Shown: in pieces, positions 7,130-15,501 of the stretch
How the letters are laid out: each line of letters opens with the position of its first letter
Numbering within the stretch: position 1 is the first letter of the stretch
Assembly: GCA_902620895.1 (NCBI GenBank)
Contig: CACNJU010000012.1
Coordinates: 1-46,645, forward strand
Direction of reading: 5' to 3'
DNA: 46,645 nt
Source of the DNA: an uncultured Prochlorococcus sp.
Lineage (GTDB): Bacteria; Cyanobacteriota; Cyanobacteriia; PCC-6307; Cyanobiaceae
Notes under the pieces: generated by a model
The model's database searches: none
The model's input: only the letters and a program-made list of their open reading frames with translations
Told to the model about the DNA's origin: nothing
Translations under genes and position numbers: made by a program

Positions 7130-8029
7130 CTAAATCTTATGTTTTGAGGTTTCAATATCTTTATTATTTATTAATGGGAATTCCAAAAATTTTCTTTCCT
7201 CTAGCCAAGTTGAAGCAACTTCTCTTGCTAAATTTCGAATCTTTTCAATATATTGAGCACGATCTGTAACTGAAATCACTCCTCTTGCATCAAGAAGATT
7301 AAATGTATGGCTACATTTAAGAACGAAGTCAAGGGCAGGATAAGTTAATTTCTTTTCGATTAAATTATTTGCCTCAGCTTGGTAAATTTCAAATAATTTT
7401 CTGAGATTGTCAGCACTAGATTCATTAAAATTATAAGAACATTGACTTTTTTCAAATTGAAGCCAAATATCGCTATATTTCAAATCTTTGTTCCAATTTA
7501 AGTCCCAGATACTTTCCTTATCCTGCAAAAACATTGCAATCCTCTCTAATCCATAAGTAATTTCAATTGGGATTGGATTACAATCAACACCCCCGCATTG
7601 TTGGAAATAAGTAAATTGAGTAACTTCCATTCCGTCCAACCAAACTTCCCAACCTACACCCCAGGCTCCAAGAGTTGGAGACTCCCAATTATCTTCCACA
7701 AATCTTATGTCATGATTTCTAGGATTAATTCCAAGAGATTCTAAAGATGTCAAATATTTTTCCTGGATTCCTTCCGGTGAAGGTTTAATTATCACTTGAT
7801 ATTGGAAGTAATGTTGGGCCCTATTTGGATTATCCCCAAAACGTCCATCTGTAGGTCTTCTACATGGCTCTGCATATGCAACACTCCAAGGCTCTGGTCC
7901 AATAGCTCTTAAAAAAGTATGCGGATTCATTGTCCCAGCTCCCTTCTCGGTATCATATGGCTGCATAATCAAACAACCTTCTTCTGCCCAAAAATTATTT
8001 AAATTTTGAACTATATCCTGAAAAAACAT
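7130..8029 (-). CDS. glyQ: Glycyl-tRNA synthetase alpha subunit
   Basis: The catalytic alpha subunit of the bacterial alpha2-beta2 glycyl-tRNA synthetase, which charges tRNA-Gly in the cytosol. It is 299 aa, the standard length. The N-terminus [20 protein letters not shown], the motif [13 protein letters not shown], and the block [19 protein letters not shown] followed by [19 protein letters not shown] are hallmarks of GlyQ and carry the class II active site. glyS (beta) is not adjacent, as is usual in cyanobacteria. Confidence 0.98.
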   Translation of the reverse strand: MFFQDIVQNLNNFWAEEGCLIMQPYDTEKGAGTMNPHTFLRAIGPEPWSVAYAEPCRRPTDGRFGDNPNRAQHYFQYQVIIKPSPEGIQEKYLTSLESLGINPRNHDIRFVEDNWESPTLGAWGVGWEVWLDGMEVTQFTYFQQCGGVDCNPIPIEITYGLERIAMFLQDKESIWDLNWNKDLKYSDIWLQFEKSQCSYNFNESSADNLRKLFEIYQAEANNLIEKKLTYPALDFVLKCSHTFNLLDARGVISVTDRAQYIEKIRNLAREVASTWLEERKFLEFPLINNKDIETSKHKI

Positions 8030-8185
8030 TAAATTAAAATAGAGGGAAAATTTAGATCAATGCCAATAAACATAATAACAAAACTTTAAAGTAAAGAATA
8101 TTTTGAAATTCAAGTTCTCAAAATATCATGAGATAAAAGCTGTTATTAAAATTCATCCTCGATAAAAAAATAAACTGGGAATTAA

Positions 8186-8572
8186 TTAAGTAAAAAAATC
8201 TAATGGCAATGGTCCAAAAGTATTAGATTCTTTAGTATCTTCATCATGCTGACATGTTATTAAAATTCCTTTTCCAAGACCTTTTTCAGATCTCACAAAA
8301 ACATTACCTGTTTTTTGATTAGCTTTTAAAAAAACACCCTCATCAGAATGAACGGAATCTAGATTCCCAAATTTAATTGAGGGATATCTCTTAGAAATTG
8401 ATCGTAATGCTTCAATAGCTTTATTATCACTAGGTGCCATTATTCCTATCGTTATCCAATCGGCATTAAAGATATTTGCTTCTAATTCCTCTAAAAGTTT
8501 TTTTCCTTGCATATCACTTAATTGAGGTGCAGTTCTATGATTATTTAAATCGTCTAATTTATTTATTTCCAT
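8186..8572 (-). CDS. DUF1824 family protein, 128 aa
   Basis: A small soluble protein that resembles the cyanobacterial DUF1824 family. It shows an N-terminal helical part, DWITIGIMAPSDNKAIEALRSI, then GNVFVRSEKGLGKGILITCQ, ending with a proline-rich FGPLPLDFF. No catalytic residues or function are known for the family. It is the last gene of a minus-strand run with the MIF-like gene, separated by 22 bases, which suggests an operon. Confidence 0.75.
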   Translation of the reverse strand: MEINKLDDLNNHRTAPQLSDMQGKKLLEELEANIFNADWITIGIMAPSDNKAIEALRSISKRYPSIKFGNLDSVHSDEGVFLKANQKTGNVFVRSEKGLGKGILITCQHDEDTKESNTFGPLPLDFFT

Positions 8573-8594
8573 TAACTATGTATCTAAAAAATTC

Positions 8595-8927
8595 TTAACC
8601 AAATGTTCTTCCATTCCAAGCCCAAAATGAAGCTTGTACATCTTCAAAAGAAATATAAATCCTATCTATTGGGATCCCCATTTTTTTATATACAAAATCA
8701 GATATTGGCTTTGCCATGTCTGAAGGATTTAGAGAACCTATTGATTTAATCTCTAAAAAGCAAGAAGGTGTCTCATCATCAAAATACATCTGGCAATTAT
8801 CGTCTATTCTTGCCATAACAAATCTTCTTGATTTGTTAGTTAAAGATGAAATAAGAATTGAAATTTCTTCAAGTAATTTATATTTATCTTTAACTTTTAC
8901 TGAAGTAGAAACATTAATATAGGGCAT
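8595..8927 (-). CDS. MIF/tautomerase-superfamily protein (ATLS1-like)
   Basis: A 110-residue member of the macrophage migration inhibitory factor/phenylpyruvate tautomerase family. It begins MPYINVSTSV, so removal of Met exposes the catalytic Pro. The pattern SRFVMARIDD followed by the SIGSLNPSDM stretch and the C-terminal YISFEDVQASFWAWNGRTFG fits the family (the usual end is W-x-G-x-T-F). Picocyanobacterial members are often annotated ATLS1-like light-inducible protein. The physiological substrate in cyanobacteria is not known. Its start lies two bases from the stop of the small ORF upstream. Confidence 0.88.
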   Translation of the reverse strand: MPYINVSTSVKVKDKYKLLEEISILISSLTNKSRRFVMARIDDNCQMYFDDETPSCFLEIKSIGSLNPSDMAKPISDFVYKKMGIPIDRIYISFEDVQASFWAWNGRTFG

Positions 8928-8929
8928 CT

Positions 8930-9103
8930 CTAAGCAGCAAGATAATTTTTCTTAGAATCTTTTCCCAGATATACTGTTTTATTTTTTAAATTTCTTTTTG
9001 ATGAAAGATATGCCATATCGTATGAACTTATTCCATTTTTATAGGGATTGAAAAGAGCATTTTTAGACCTATTTTTTTTGCTCCTATTGAACTCAATCAT
9101 CAT
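8930..9103 (-). CDS. Small unknown basic protein, 57 aa
   Basis: A 58-codon ORF on the minus strand, ATGATGATTGAG to TAG, ending two bases before the MIF-like start. The product is rich in Lys, Asn, Ser and Tyr (for example FNPYKNGISSYDMAYLSS) with no membrane span or cysteine. The tight spacing to the tautomerase gene and the coding-like composition support a real gene, probably the first of a three-gene operon with the MIF and DUF1824 genes. A second ATG one codon later could be the start. The family is not recognised. Confidence 0.55.
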   Translation of the reverse strand: MMIEFNRSKKNRSKNALFNPYKNGISSYDMAYLSSKRNLKNKTVYLGKDSKKNYLAA

Positions 9104-9252
9104 TATTAAATCTTTAATTATTAATTTAACTTTTTTTGAATAGATGTCTAGTTTTTTTGAGAATTTTTAATCTATTAAATGAAAAAAATTCCTAATACAC
9201 AATTAAAATTTCTTTTTACTAGATTTACTATATAGATTCTAAATTAATTGCT

Positions 9253-9891
9253 TTGGAAGTTTTAAATAATTATCAAAGGAAAAAACTTGATGAAAGCAAT
9301 GATGAAGAATTTTATTCTGATCCAAAATTTGTTTATCATCTAGATGCAAACTTCAGGCAAAATCTATCCGATTTATATGAAAGAGAAATTAATAATAATT
9401 CAACTGTCCTTGATCTAATGTCCAGTTGGGATAGTTATTTACCTAAAGGTAAAAAATATAAAAAAATTATTGGACATGGTTTAAACAAACAAGAACTTGA
9501 AAGAAACACATTTTTTGATACATATTGGATACAAAATTTTAATTTAAGTCAACAAATTCCGCTTGAAAAAGAAAGCGTTAATTATTGTTTGATGGTAGCA
9601 GCATGGCAATATTTACAATATCCAGAGAATTTAACTAAAGAAATCGCAAGAATATTGAGCAGAGATGGCAAGTTTATTATTGCCTTTTCAAACAGAGCAT
9701 TTTGGCATAAAGCTCCTAATATATGGACTTCATCTACTGAAGAAGAAAGGGTTAAATATGTAAGAAAAGTATTAATCTCAAACGGATTTAATGAGCCAAA
9801 AATTATCAAAAAGTTTACTGAACCAGCACTTAATATCTTTAATTTTTTAAGTAAAGACCCATTTTATTGTTTAATCGCAACTAGAGAGTAA
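9253..9891 (+). CDS. Class I SAM-dependent methyltransferase-like protein, 212 aa
   Basis: A short methyltransferase-fold protein. Motif I is degenerate but recognisable as STVLDLMSSWDSYLP (residues 49-63). The motif II/III region is PLEKESVNYCLMVAAWQYLQYPENLTKEIARIL (about 103-135), followed by GKFIIAFSNRAFW. The C-terminal KDPFYCLIATR matches cyanobacterial methyltransferase-domain proteins. Substrate unknown. The start chosen is TTG at 9253, because no ATG precedes the conserved region in frame; no clear Shine-Dalgarno is visible. Confidence 0.7.
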   Translation: MEVLNNYQRKKLDESNDEEFYSDPKFVYHLDANFRQNLSDLYEREINNNSTVLDLMSSWDSYLPKGKKYKKIIGHGLNKQELERNTFFDTYWIQNFNLSQQIPLEKESVNYCLMVAAWQYLQYPENLTKEIARILSRDGKFIIAFSNRAFWHKAPNIWTSSTEEERVKYVRKVLISNGFNEPKIIKKFTEPALNIFNFLSKDPFYCLIATRE

Positions 9892-9922
9892 TTTTTTAAT
9901 TGCATTGCATTAAACGACAAAT

Positions 9923-9953
9923 CTATGAAAAAGTTATAAACAATTTTTCATAG
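9923..9953. repeat. Inverted repeat after the methyltransferase gene
   Basis: A perfect 10-base inverted repeat CTATGAAAAA / TTTTTCATAG around an 11-base loop lies 31 bases after the stop codon. The A/T content makes the stem weak. It could be a poor terminator or a protein-binding palindrome. Confidence 0.5.
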
Positions 9954-10000
9954 CCATACTTTTAAATTTTTACTAATATTGGGTAGTTAAAATTAATCAT

Positions 10001-10246
10001 ATGGGTTCTAAAAGAGAAAAATATCCTGAAAAATGTCCTTGGGATCTTGGCCCTAATCAACATTTAGCAAAAGAAGAGAACTGGACTTTAAGATTAGGAG
10101 AAGCAAATGTAAGCTTTAGCAAAAATAAATTAGATAATAATTATTTTCACGTAATAAGTAATGAAAATGAAGAGCAAATTTTAGCTTTTAGAGCAAGACT
10201 CTTATATCAAAAACTACTTGATAAAGGGTTTAGATTGGTTGAATAA
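10001..10246 (+). CDS. Conserved small protein of unknown function, 81 aa
   Basis: An 81-residue soluble protein beginning MGSKREKYPEKCPWDLGPNQHLAKEENWTLRLGEANV. The PWDLG and WTLRLGEA strings look like a conserved picocyanobacterial core. The C-terminal helix (ILAFRARLLYQKLLDKGFRLV) completes it. No signal or membrane segment is present. It ends five bases from the convergent DUF3386 gene. The ORF is well composed and likely real, but its function is unknown. Confidence 0.7.
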   Translation: MGSKREKYPEKCPWDLGPNQHLAKEENWTLRLGEANVSFSKNKLDNNYFHVISNENEEQILAFRARLLYQKLLDKGFRLVE

Positions 10247-10250
10247 AAGC

Positions 10251-10904
10251 CTAATTTAATAAGCATATATCCTCGAAGACAAACTTTTGTGTTTCTTCTT
10301 CTTGATTTTGGTTTAAGTATTTTATTGTCCTCGAATTTAATATCCAATAATCGTCTTTACCCATATTTAGAAACTCATCCTCATATTCCAATTTTTGAGA
10401 AATTGTCTCAAGTGTATCTGGATCAATTTGTTGACTACTATATTTTTTACTAAGGGAACCTATTCCTGTATCTAAAAATTCTTCAACAAAAATTTCTATT
10501 ATAGTTCCATGAATTTTTCTGTAGACCATATTAATACAGTTATTTTTAACCCTGTATTTATCACCTTGATTCTTACCTGAAACACTCATCTCAATCCCAC
10601 TTTCTGAATTTTCAAGTAAATAAAAATTATTTTCTGAGTGCACCGATTCAAATTTTCTCTTTACCCTATGTATACCCACTTCAAATAACTGGGAGGCAAT
10701 ACTTTTAACAACTTTCTCATCTTCTATTTTTTGAATATTTGGTTTAAAGTCTTTCCCTAATATGAAGTCCCCTTTATAAATATTATTATTACTCAAGAAA
10801 ATACATTTACCTTGGTAACCATGAAAATCATTCTTCCAGGTGTAACGATTTTCATAAGCCTTTTTGAAAATCTCTTTACAATTAATTTCTTTTAGACTAT
10901 CCAT
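10251..10904 (-). CDS. DUF3386 family protein, 217 aa
   Basis: A cyanobacterial DUF3386-type protein: an N-terminal helix (KEIFKKAYENRYTWKNDFHGYQGKC) followed by many beta-strand-like segments such as GIEMSVSGKNQGDKYRVKNNCINMVYRKIHGT and IEIFVEEFLDTGIG. The WKNDFHGY motif and the later YWILNSRTIKY-like segment fit the family. No signal peptide is seen, so it is presumably cytosolic. No function is established. The gene sits immediately downstream of the pcb terminator on the same strand and must have its own promoter in the gap 10905-10981. Confidence 0.75.
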   Translation of the reverse strand: MDSLKEINCKEIFKKAYENRYTWKNDFHGYQGKCIFLSNNNIYKGDFILGKDFKPNIQKIEDEKVVKSIASQLFEVGIHRVKRKFESVHSENNFYLLENSESGIEMSVSGKNQGDKYRVKNNCINMVYRKIHGTIIEIFVEEFLDTGIGSLSKKYSSQQIDPDTLETISQKLEYEDEFLNMGKDDYWILNSRTIKYLNQNQEEETQKFVFEDICLLN

Positions 10905-10938
10905 TAATTTTTTAAAAACCGTAAAATAATTCTACAAA

Positions 10939-10970
10939 AAAAAACCTCCCTGTTAGAGGAGAGGTTTTTT
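10939..10970 (-). terminator. Intrinsic terminator of pcb
   Basis: A hairpin AAAAAACCTC ... GAGGTTTTTT with a 12-base loop that can pair further (CCT/AGG), located 12 bases beyond the pcb stop codon. The T-tract on the minus strand follows the stem, as expected for rho-independent termination of the antenna transcript. Confidence 0.9.
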
Positions 10971-10981
10971 ATTAGATTAAA

Positions 10982-12040
10982 TTAGTTTTGCGTAATTTTT
11001 GTATTTTCAATATTGTCAAAAGCTTGACCAATTTTCTTAAAGTCAAATCCCATTGCTCTTAGTGCGTGCCAAAGATGACCTTGTAAGAAAAAGAAACCCA
11101 AATAAAAATGAGTATTAGCAAGCCAAGCTCTTGAGCTATATGCTCCTGAACCTAAATCTACTGTATCAGTAAAATAAGGGGCAAATTCAAATTGAAGCTT
11201 TAAGGGCTCTCCGTATAAATCAACTGGATATATGGTTGTATTTGAAGCACACCAAAAAGCAGCAACAAAAGCCATATAAGAAACACCAACCACTGAGTAT
11301 GACAAAATTGCCTCAGCACCAAGTAATCCTTTTCCTTTAAATTCTGTATATTCTCCAAATTGTTTAGTACAAATATGGAAAACACCTCCAATTATTTCTA
11401 AGAAAGCTAGGAAAGCATGTCCTCCCATAACGTCTTCAAGACTATCTATTTTTAAAAAATCAAATTGATGATTCCAGATAGCGGCAATATCTAAATTGTA
11501 AATAACTTGTCTTGTAGATCCTATTGCTGGGTCGTAAATTCCATGAATACGAGCCCATTCAACGAACATAATTGCTCCAAGCCCAAGAAAGATTAGATGA
11601 TGACCAAGAATAAAAGTTAATTTATCTGGATCATCCCATTCGAAATCAAATTTTTGTGGCTTACTATTTTCTGGGTAGTCTCCAAGATTACCTGCAAATT
11701 TGTTGGAATGTAATAATCCCCCAGCACCCAATACTGCTGAAAAAATTAGATGTAATGTGCAAATTACAACAATTCCATATGGTTCTGTAATAACACCATT
11801 TTCAACGCCACCAATTCCAATACCCGCTAGGTGAGGCAAAACAATTGCTTTCTGTGCACCCATTGGAATACTGGCGTCGTAACGGGCCAATTCAAATAAT
11901 CCAAAAGCTCCTGCCCAGAACATCATTAGGCCTGCATGGGCAGCATGAGCAGCTATGAATTTACCTGATCGGCCAACAACACCAGAATTCCCTGCGTACC
12001 AGTCATAGGTGACATCAGATTTTCCGTAAGTTTGTAACAC
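10982..12040 (-). CDS. pcbA: Divinyl-chlorophyll a/b-binding antenna protein Pcb
   Basis: The major light-harvesting antenna of Prochlorococcus, related to CP43 and IsiA, in the thylakoid membrane around photosystem II (or I). It is 352 aa with six predicted membrane helices and the conserved ligand-His segments: KFIAAHAAHAGLMMFWAG (helix I), CTLHLIFSAVLGAGG (II), ILGHHLIFLGLGA (III), GHAFLAFLEIIGGVFHI (IV), LSYSVVGVSYMAFVAAFW (V) and NTHFYLGFFFLQGHLWHALRA (VI). The large lumenal loop of CP43 is absent, as expected for Pcb. The start is GTG (GTG TTA CAA ACT). It is followed by a strong terminator and lies downstream of flavodoxin on the same strand, with a 143-base gap likely holding its own promoter. 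Confidence 0.97.
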   Translation of the reverse strand: MLQTYGKSDVTYDWYAGNSGVVGRSGKFIAAHAAHAGLMMFWAGAFGLFELARYDASIPMGAQKAIVLPHLAGIGIGGVENGVITEPYGIVVICTLHLIFSAVLGAGGLLHSNKFAGNLGDYPENSKPQKFDFEWDDPDKLTFILGHHLIFLGLGAIMFVEWARIHGIYDPAIGSTRQVIYNLDIAAIWNHQFDFLKIDSLEDVMGGHAFLAFLEIIGGVFHICTKQFGEYTEFKGKGLLGAEAILSYSVVGVSYMAFVAAFWCASNTTIYPVDLYGEPLKLQFEFAPYFTDTVDLGSGAYSSRAWLANTHFYLGFFFLQGHLWHALRAMGFDFKKIGQAFDNIENTKITQN

Positions 12041-12183
12041 TTGATTTAAGTAAACAGCAAATTGAGCATATTGCTTAACGCTATTGTTTTTACATGTTCT
12101 TTACAGATTTAATTACTTATGTAAAAAAAACATATTGTGAAAGAACAAATGTTACAAACTAAGGAAGTAATGTCTGAGAAAGC

Positions 12184-12708
12184 TTACCCCAATGAAGGAA
12201 TTTCACCCTTAAGCTGAGAAGCCCATGTTTCAAGACGCGAATCGGTCAAATCAGATTCACTATCTTCATCAAGAGGTAATCCACAAAAGCTTTCTCCTAT
12301 AACACTTTTAGACTCATCAAATGTATAAGAGGATTTATCTACGTAACCAACCATTTCGGCGCCCGCTTTTGTGAAATAACTATGAAGTTCCTCCATTGCA
12401 TCACAATAGTTTTCTGTATATGTGGAAGAATCTCCTAAACCGAAAATTGCAACTTTTTTTCCTGATAAACTTAGTTCGCCAATATCCTCTAGGATTGAAT
12501 CCCATGCAGTTCCAGATCTTTCTTCATCGGCACCTGTATTCCAAGTAGGTATCCCACAGATAATTCCATCAAGACCTTCAAATTCTGAAAGATCATCCAC
12601 GTCAGATACATCTTTAGGTGCTTCTGCTGAAGAGATAAAGTTGTGAAGACGATCAGCTACGTCTTCAGTTTTTCCAGTTGTAGTTGCGTAATAAATTCCT
12701 ACAGTCAT
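12184..12708 (-). CDS. isiB: Flavodoxin
   Basis: A long-chain flavodoxin, 174 aa, which replaces ferredoxin as the soluble electron carrier from photosystem I when iron is short. The FMN phosphate loop is visible as YYATTTGKTEDVADRL (residues 6-21). The two isoalloxazine-flanking loops are PTWNTGADEERSGTAWDS and FGLGDSSTYTENYCDAMEEL. The approximately 20-residue insertion of long-chain flavodoxins lies near residues 120-140. It sits beside pcb in the same orientation. In cyanobacteria isiB is classically Fur-regulated; I could not confirm a Fur box in the 12709-12848 divergent gap. Confidence 0.97.
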   Translation of the reverse strand: MTVGIYYATTTGKTEDVADRLHNFISSAEAPKDVSDVDDLSEFEGLDGIICGIPTWNTGADEERSGTAWDSILEDIGELSLSGKKVAIFGLGDSSTYTENYCDAMEELHSYFTKAGAEMVGYVDKSSYTFDESKSVIGESFCGLPLDEDSESDLTDSRLETWASQLKGEIPSLG

Positions 12709-12848
12709 AACTTCAAAATGTTTACATTAAAATAATAAAATCTAAAAACGTTAAATTAATTTCTTTAAAAACTTTTTCATGTAAAATTTTATACTAATCA
12801 AGGTATGAAAAATTTTTTGAGAAAAATTTATAGAATATTTAAACAATC

Positions 12849-13583
12849 GTGACTAACAAATTACAAAATGATATAAAAAATATTGTTGAAGAATTCAACT
12901 TTAATGGGAATAAAAAATTTAAATTAATTGTTTTATTTGGTTTATTGGGAGATTTTGATAGCTTTGAATATGCAATAAATTTGAAAGGTTTTATCGATAA
13001 TAATCAAGATAAAAATTTAGATATTTTTGCAATTGCTATTGGGAACAAAAATGGGAAGGAAAAATTCTGTAAATTCACTGGCTTTCGTAAAGAAAATTTA
13101 ATAGTTGTTTCTAATAACCAAATTCATAATAATCTCAAAGTTTCAAGAGGATTAAATATAGGTTTAGGCGGTTGGGTAAATATGCTTTTGATGCTATCAG
13201 GAATAAATTCTTTTAAAACAATTAAAGAAGTTATTAGAGGTTACACCGGCGATCGAAAAGCAAAGCAAATCTATTCAGAATTTGACAAAATTGACGTTTT
13301 AAAATTTCTAAAATTTTCAGGTAATTCTTTTAAAGAGGTTTTCGGGGATGGTTATTTGAGACCATTTGAATTAGCAACATTTAGATTAAACAATATGAAT
13401 GAAATAATCCAAAATTGGAGTGATTATATTCTTAATGAAGAATACCTTCCTCAAAGGGGAGCTTCTTTTCTTTTGAATGATCAAAATCAAGTTATTTATA
13501 AATTTTTTTCAAGTGATGTTCTTGGATATTCATCAAACATGAGAGATCCTTTAGGATTTTTATCTGATTTAATTAAAGAATAG
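12849..13583 (+). CDS. Thioredoxin-fold, AhpC/TSA-like (PRX-like) family protein
   Basis: A 244-residue soluble protein that resembles the cyanobacterial peroxiredoxin-like/AhpC-TSA_2 group: KLIVLFGLLGDFDSFEYAINL, then FAIAIGNKNGKEKFCKFTGF, and near the C-terminus YLPQRGASFLLNDQNQVIYKFFSSDVLGYS, which corresponds to the last strands of the fold. It has only one Cys (in KEKFCKFTGF) and lacks the CxxC or PxxxTxxC active site, so peroxidase activity is doubtful. The start is GTG. It is divergent from flavodoxin and followed 17 bases later by a SemiSWEET gene, possibly one operon. Confidence 0.6.
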   Translation: MTNKLQNDIKNIVEEFNFNGNKKFKLIVLFGLLGDFDSFEYAINLKGFIDNNQDKNLDIFAIAIGNKNGKEKFCKFTGFRKENLIVVSNNQIHNNLKVSRGLNIGLGGWVNMLLMLSGINSFKTIKEVIRGYTGDRKAKQIYSEFDKIDVLKFLKFSGNSFKEVFGDGYLRPFELATFRLNNMNEIIQNWSDYILNEEYLPQRGASFLLNDQNQVIYKFFSSDVLGYSSNMRDPLGFLSDLIKE

Positions 13584-13600
13584 TTCTTAAAAATATTTGT

Positions 13601-13864
13601 ATGAATATAGATATATTCGGATATTTTGCAGCGATCTTAACAACAGCGGCATTTCTACCTCAATTGATAAAAACTTTAAAAACAAAAAAAGCAGATGATG
13701 TTTCTTTGACAACATTAATAATGTTTATTATCGGTGTTTTGTCTTGGATTATTTACGGTTATAAAATTTCCTCTACACCAATATTGATAGCAAATTTAAT
13801 TACCCTGATCTTAAATCTGTTGATATTAATTTCTAAAATATATTTTTCAAAAAATTTAAAATAA
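13601..13864 (+). CDS. SemiSWEET-type sugar transporter (PQ-loop, MtN3/saliva family)
   Basis: An 87-residue protein with three membrane helices, the size of a SemiSWEET half-transporter, which dimerises to move small sugars across the inner membrane. The first helix contains the PQ motif (AAFLPQLIKTLKTKKADDVSL), the second is LTTLIMFIIGVLSWIIYGY and the third is PILIANLITLILNLLILISKIY. The family assignment is strong; the substrate is not predictable. It follows the thioredoxin-fold gene with a 17-base gap. Confidence 0.9.
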   Translation: MNIDIFGYFAAILTTAAFLPQLIKTLKTKKADDVSLTTLIMFIIGVLSWIIYGYKISSTPILIANLITLILNLLILISKIYFSKNLK

Positions 13865-13940
13865 ATAAAAATCTTTTTATAAGTAATAAACCTTAGTTTT
13901 ATTTAAATCTTGATTAAAATGTATTAAAAGTAGGTTAACT

Positions 13941-14165
13941 TTGAAAACTTCAAAATGCTGGGTTTGGTTTAAAGGTAGCCTTAACAATGGTGGATATTGG
14001 AAAGAAGGATTTACTTGTACTTTTGATGAAAAACCAGGCGTTTTAATAGAAAGTCCTGCTTACGTCACTTGTCGGGTTCCTGTATGGAGAGTTGTGACTA
14101 AAGAACCAGATAATTTAAATAAATCTCCTTTAATTCCTGACAAAGCAATCTGGAAAATAATTTAA
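13941..14165 (+). CDS. Small protein of unknown function, 74 aa
   Basis: A 74-residue ORF starting with TTG at 13941, preceded by TAGGTT as a possible weak Shine-Dalgarno. The protein is rich in Trp and aromatic residues (CWVWFKGSLNNGGYWKEGFTCTFDEKPGVLIESP...), with strand-like segments and two Cys in TCTF and VTCRV. It has no signal peptide. I do not recognise the family; the composition and the fit of the frame suggest a real gene. Confidence 0.6.
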   Translation: MKTSKCWVWFKGSLNNGGYWKEGFTCTFDEKPGVLIESPAYVTCRVPVWRVVTKEPDNLNKSPLIPDKAIWKII

Positions 14166-14360
14166 ATTCTAAATGAACCATAAAAAACTTTTTACTGCAC
14201 TACGGCAAGTTAATATTGCTTTAATAAATATTTAATTAATACCATCTACTCTCTTTTCATAAATATTATCCCTTTCTTAATCCTTGGTTTTCTTATCGGG
14301 AAAAAGAATCCAAAGATTTCAAAATATATTGCAATACCTCTAATAAGATTTGGCATTCCA

Positions 14361-15164
14361 TTGAGTGTAATGGGTCTATTATTAAAGGAAGGCATAGATA
14401 TAAACCTAATTAAAAGTGCATTTTTAGCATTCTCTGTAATTGGATTTTTAATAACTTTAATAAATATAATCCCAATATTTAAAAAGAGTCTTCCAAATTA
14501 CACATTGCAACTAGCAGGCCTAATAGGTAATACATCATTTCTTGGAATACCAATTGCGCTTGCTCTTCTACCCTCAACAACTATAAATTTCACTATTGGA
14601 TTTGATTTAGGAACAACACTTTTCGCTTGGATATTTGGACCTTTTTTTCTTCAAGAGAAATCCAACAGCAATAACATTCCAAACATCAAAGGACTGTTAA
14701 GTGCATTGATAAATAGTCCTGCATCTAGAGGGATTATTGGTGTACTTCTCGCATATCTTCTCCAAATAGATGAGATTTTAGGAAATTATCTTTGGATTCC
14801 TGCAAGAATAGTTATTGCTTTGGCAATAATAATTGTGGGAACAAGACTTGGAATAATAACAAATCAAAAGGGAAGGATTTTGGATCTAAATGAAGAAATT
14901 AAATTTTCAATTTTATTAAAATTATTTATTCTTCCTTTTATTATTTTTTTAGTTTGTAAATCTTTAAATTTTAATTTCTATCAATCATCAGCAGTAATTC
15001 TACAGGCAGGAACACCAACAGCAATATCAACGATATTAATGGCAGAGGCTTATGGTGTAAAACAACAAATCGCTTCAAAAATTCTTTTTACCACAACTTT
15101 AATTTCAATAATTACAATTCCTCTATTAAAAATTTTTATGAATTTATTTATTCAAACCACTTAA
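14361..15164 (+). CDS. AEC-family (auxin efflux carrier-like) permease, 5' end uncertain
   Basis: A membrane transporter of the AEC/bile-acid-arsenite-riboflavin superfamily, with 8-9 hydrophobic helices and the typical stretch GLIGNTSFLGIPIALALLP and the C-terminal QAGTPTAISTILMAEAYG. TTG at 14361 is the first conventional start in frame. The same frame is open back to the TAA at 14211-14213 and encodes a good first membrane helix with the typical GFLIGKKNP-K motif at 14286-14315. The true protein therefore probably starts near 14220-14240 with a non-standard codon (for example ATT at 14235), or the 5' end carries a frameshift. Substrate unknown. Confidence 0.8.
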   Translation: MSVMGLLLKEGIDINLIKSAFLAFSVIGFLITLINIIPIFKKSLPNYTLQLAGLIGNTSFLGIPIALALLPSTTINFTIGFDLGTTLFAWIFGPFFLQEKSNSNNIPNIKGLLSALINSPASRGIIGVLLAYLLQIDEILGNYLWIPARIVIALAIIIVGTRLGIITNQKGRILDLNEEIKFSILLKLFILPFIIFLVCKSLNFNFYQSSAVILQAGTPTAISTILMAEAYGVKQQIASKILFTTTLISIITIPLLKIFMNLFIQTT

Positions 15165-15249
15165 ATGAAAACCTAATACTTTCAGCATAATTAATGAATA
15201 TTGTAAAGATTATATCCTCATAACTAAATAATGTCTTAAGATTTAGGTT

Positions 15250-15501
15250 ATGAAGTCAGCAAACCCTGAAAATGAATATATCCCTTTAGATCTAAGGATT
15301 TCTGTTAGAAGGGATACTCTAAGGCTTATCTCAGAGATGGCTCAAGATATGGGAATAAGCATTAATGAAGTTTTTAGTTTTTTAGCCGAGGATTCTGTCA
15401 TCGATCTCGAATTGCTAGAAGATTTGAATGAAATTGATATCCCCAGTAAGTGCAGCGTTGATGATCTTAAAAAAGCTCTTCTCAGAAAAAGGCTTTGTTA
15501 A
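15250..15501 (+). CDS. Small conserved protein, possibly ribbon-helix-helix-like, 83 aa
   Basis: An 83-residue soluble protein. The N-terminal half, PLDLRISVRRDTLRLISEMAQDMGISINEVFSFLAEDS, shows a strand followed by two helices, the arrangement of CopG/MetJ-type DNA-binding proteins. The second half is acidic with a basic end (KKALLRKRL). The match to that fold is only by eye. The gene ends in a 4-base overlap with the convergent glycosyltransferase (15498-15501), which leaves no room for a terminator. Confidence 0.65.
   Translation: MKSANPENEYIPLDLRISVRRDTLRLISEMAQDMGISINEVFSFLAEDSVIDLELLEDLNEIDIPSKCSVDDLKKALLRKRLC

Noticed and set aside
13941..14165. High-light-inducible (hli) protein
   Set aside because: The ExxNGRxAMIG-type chlorophyll-binding helix is missing.
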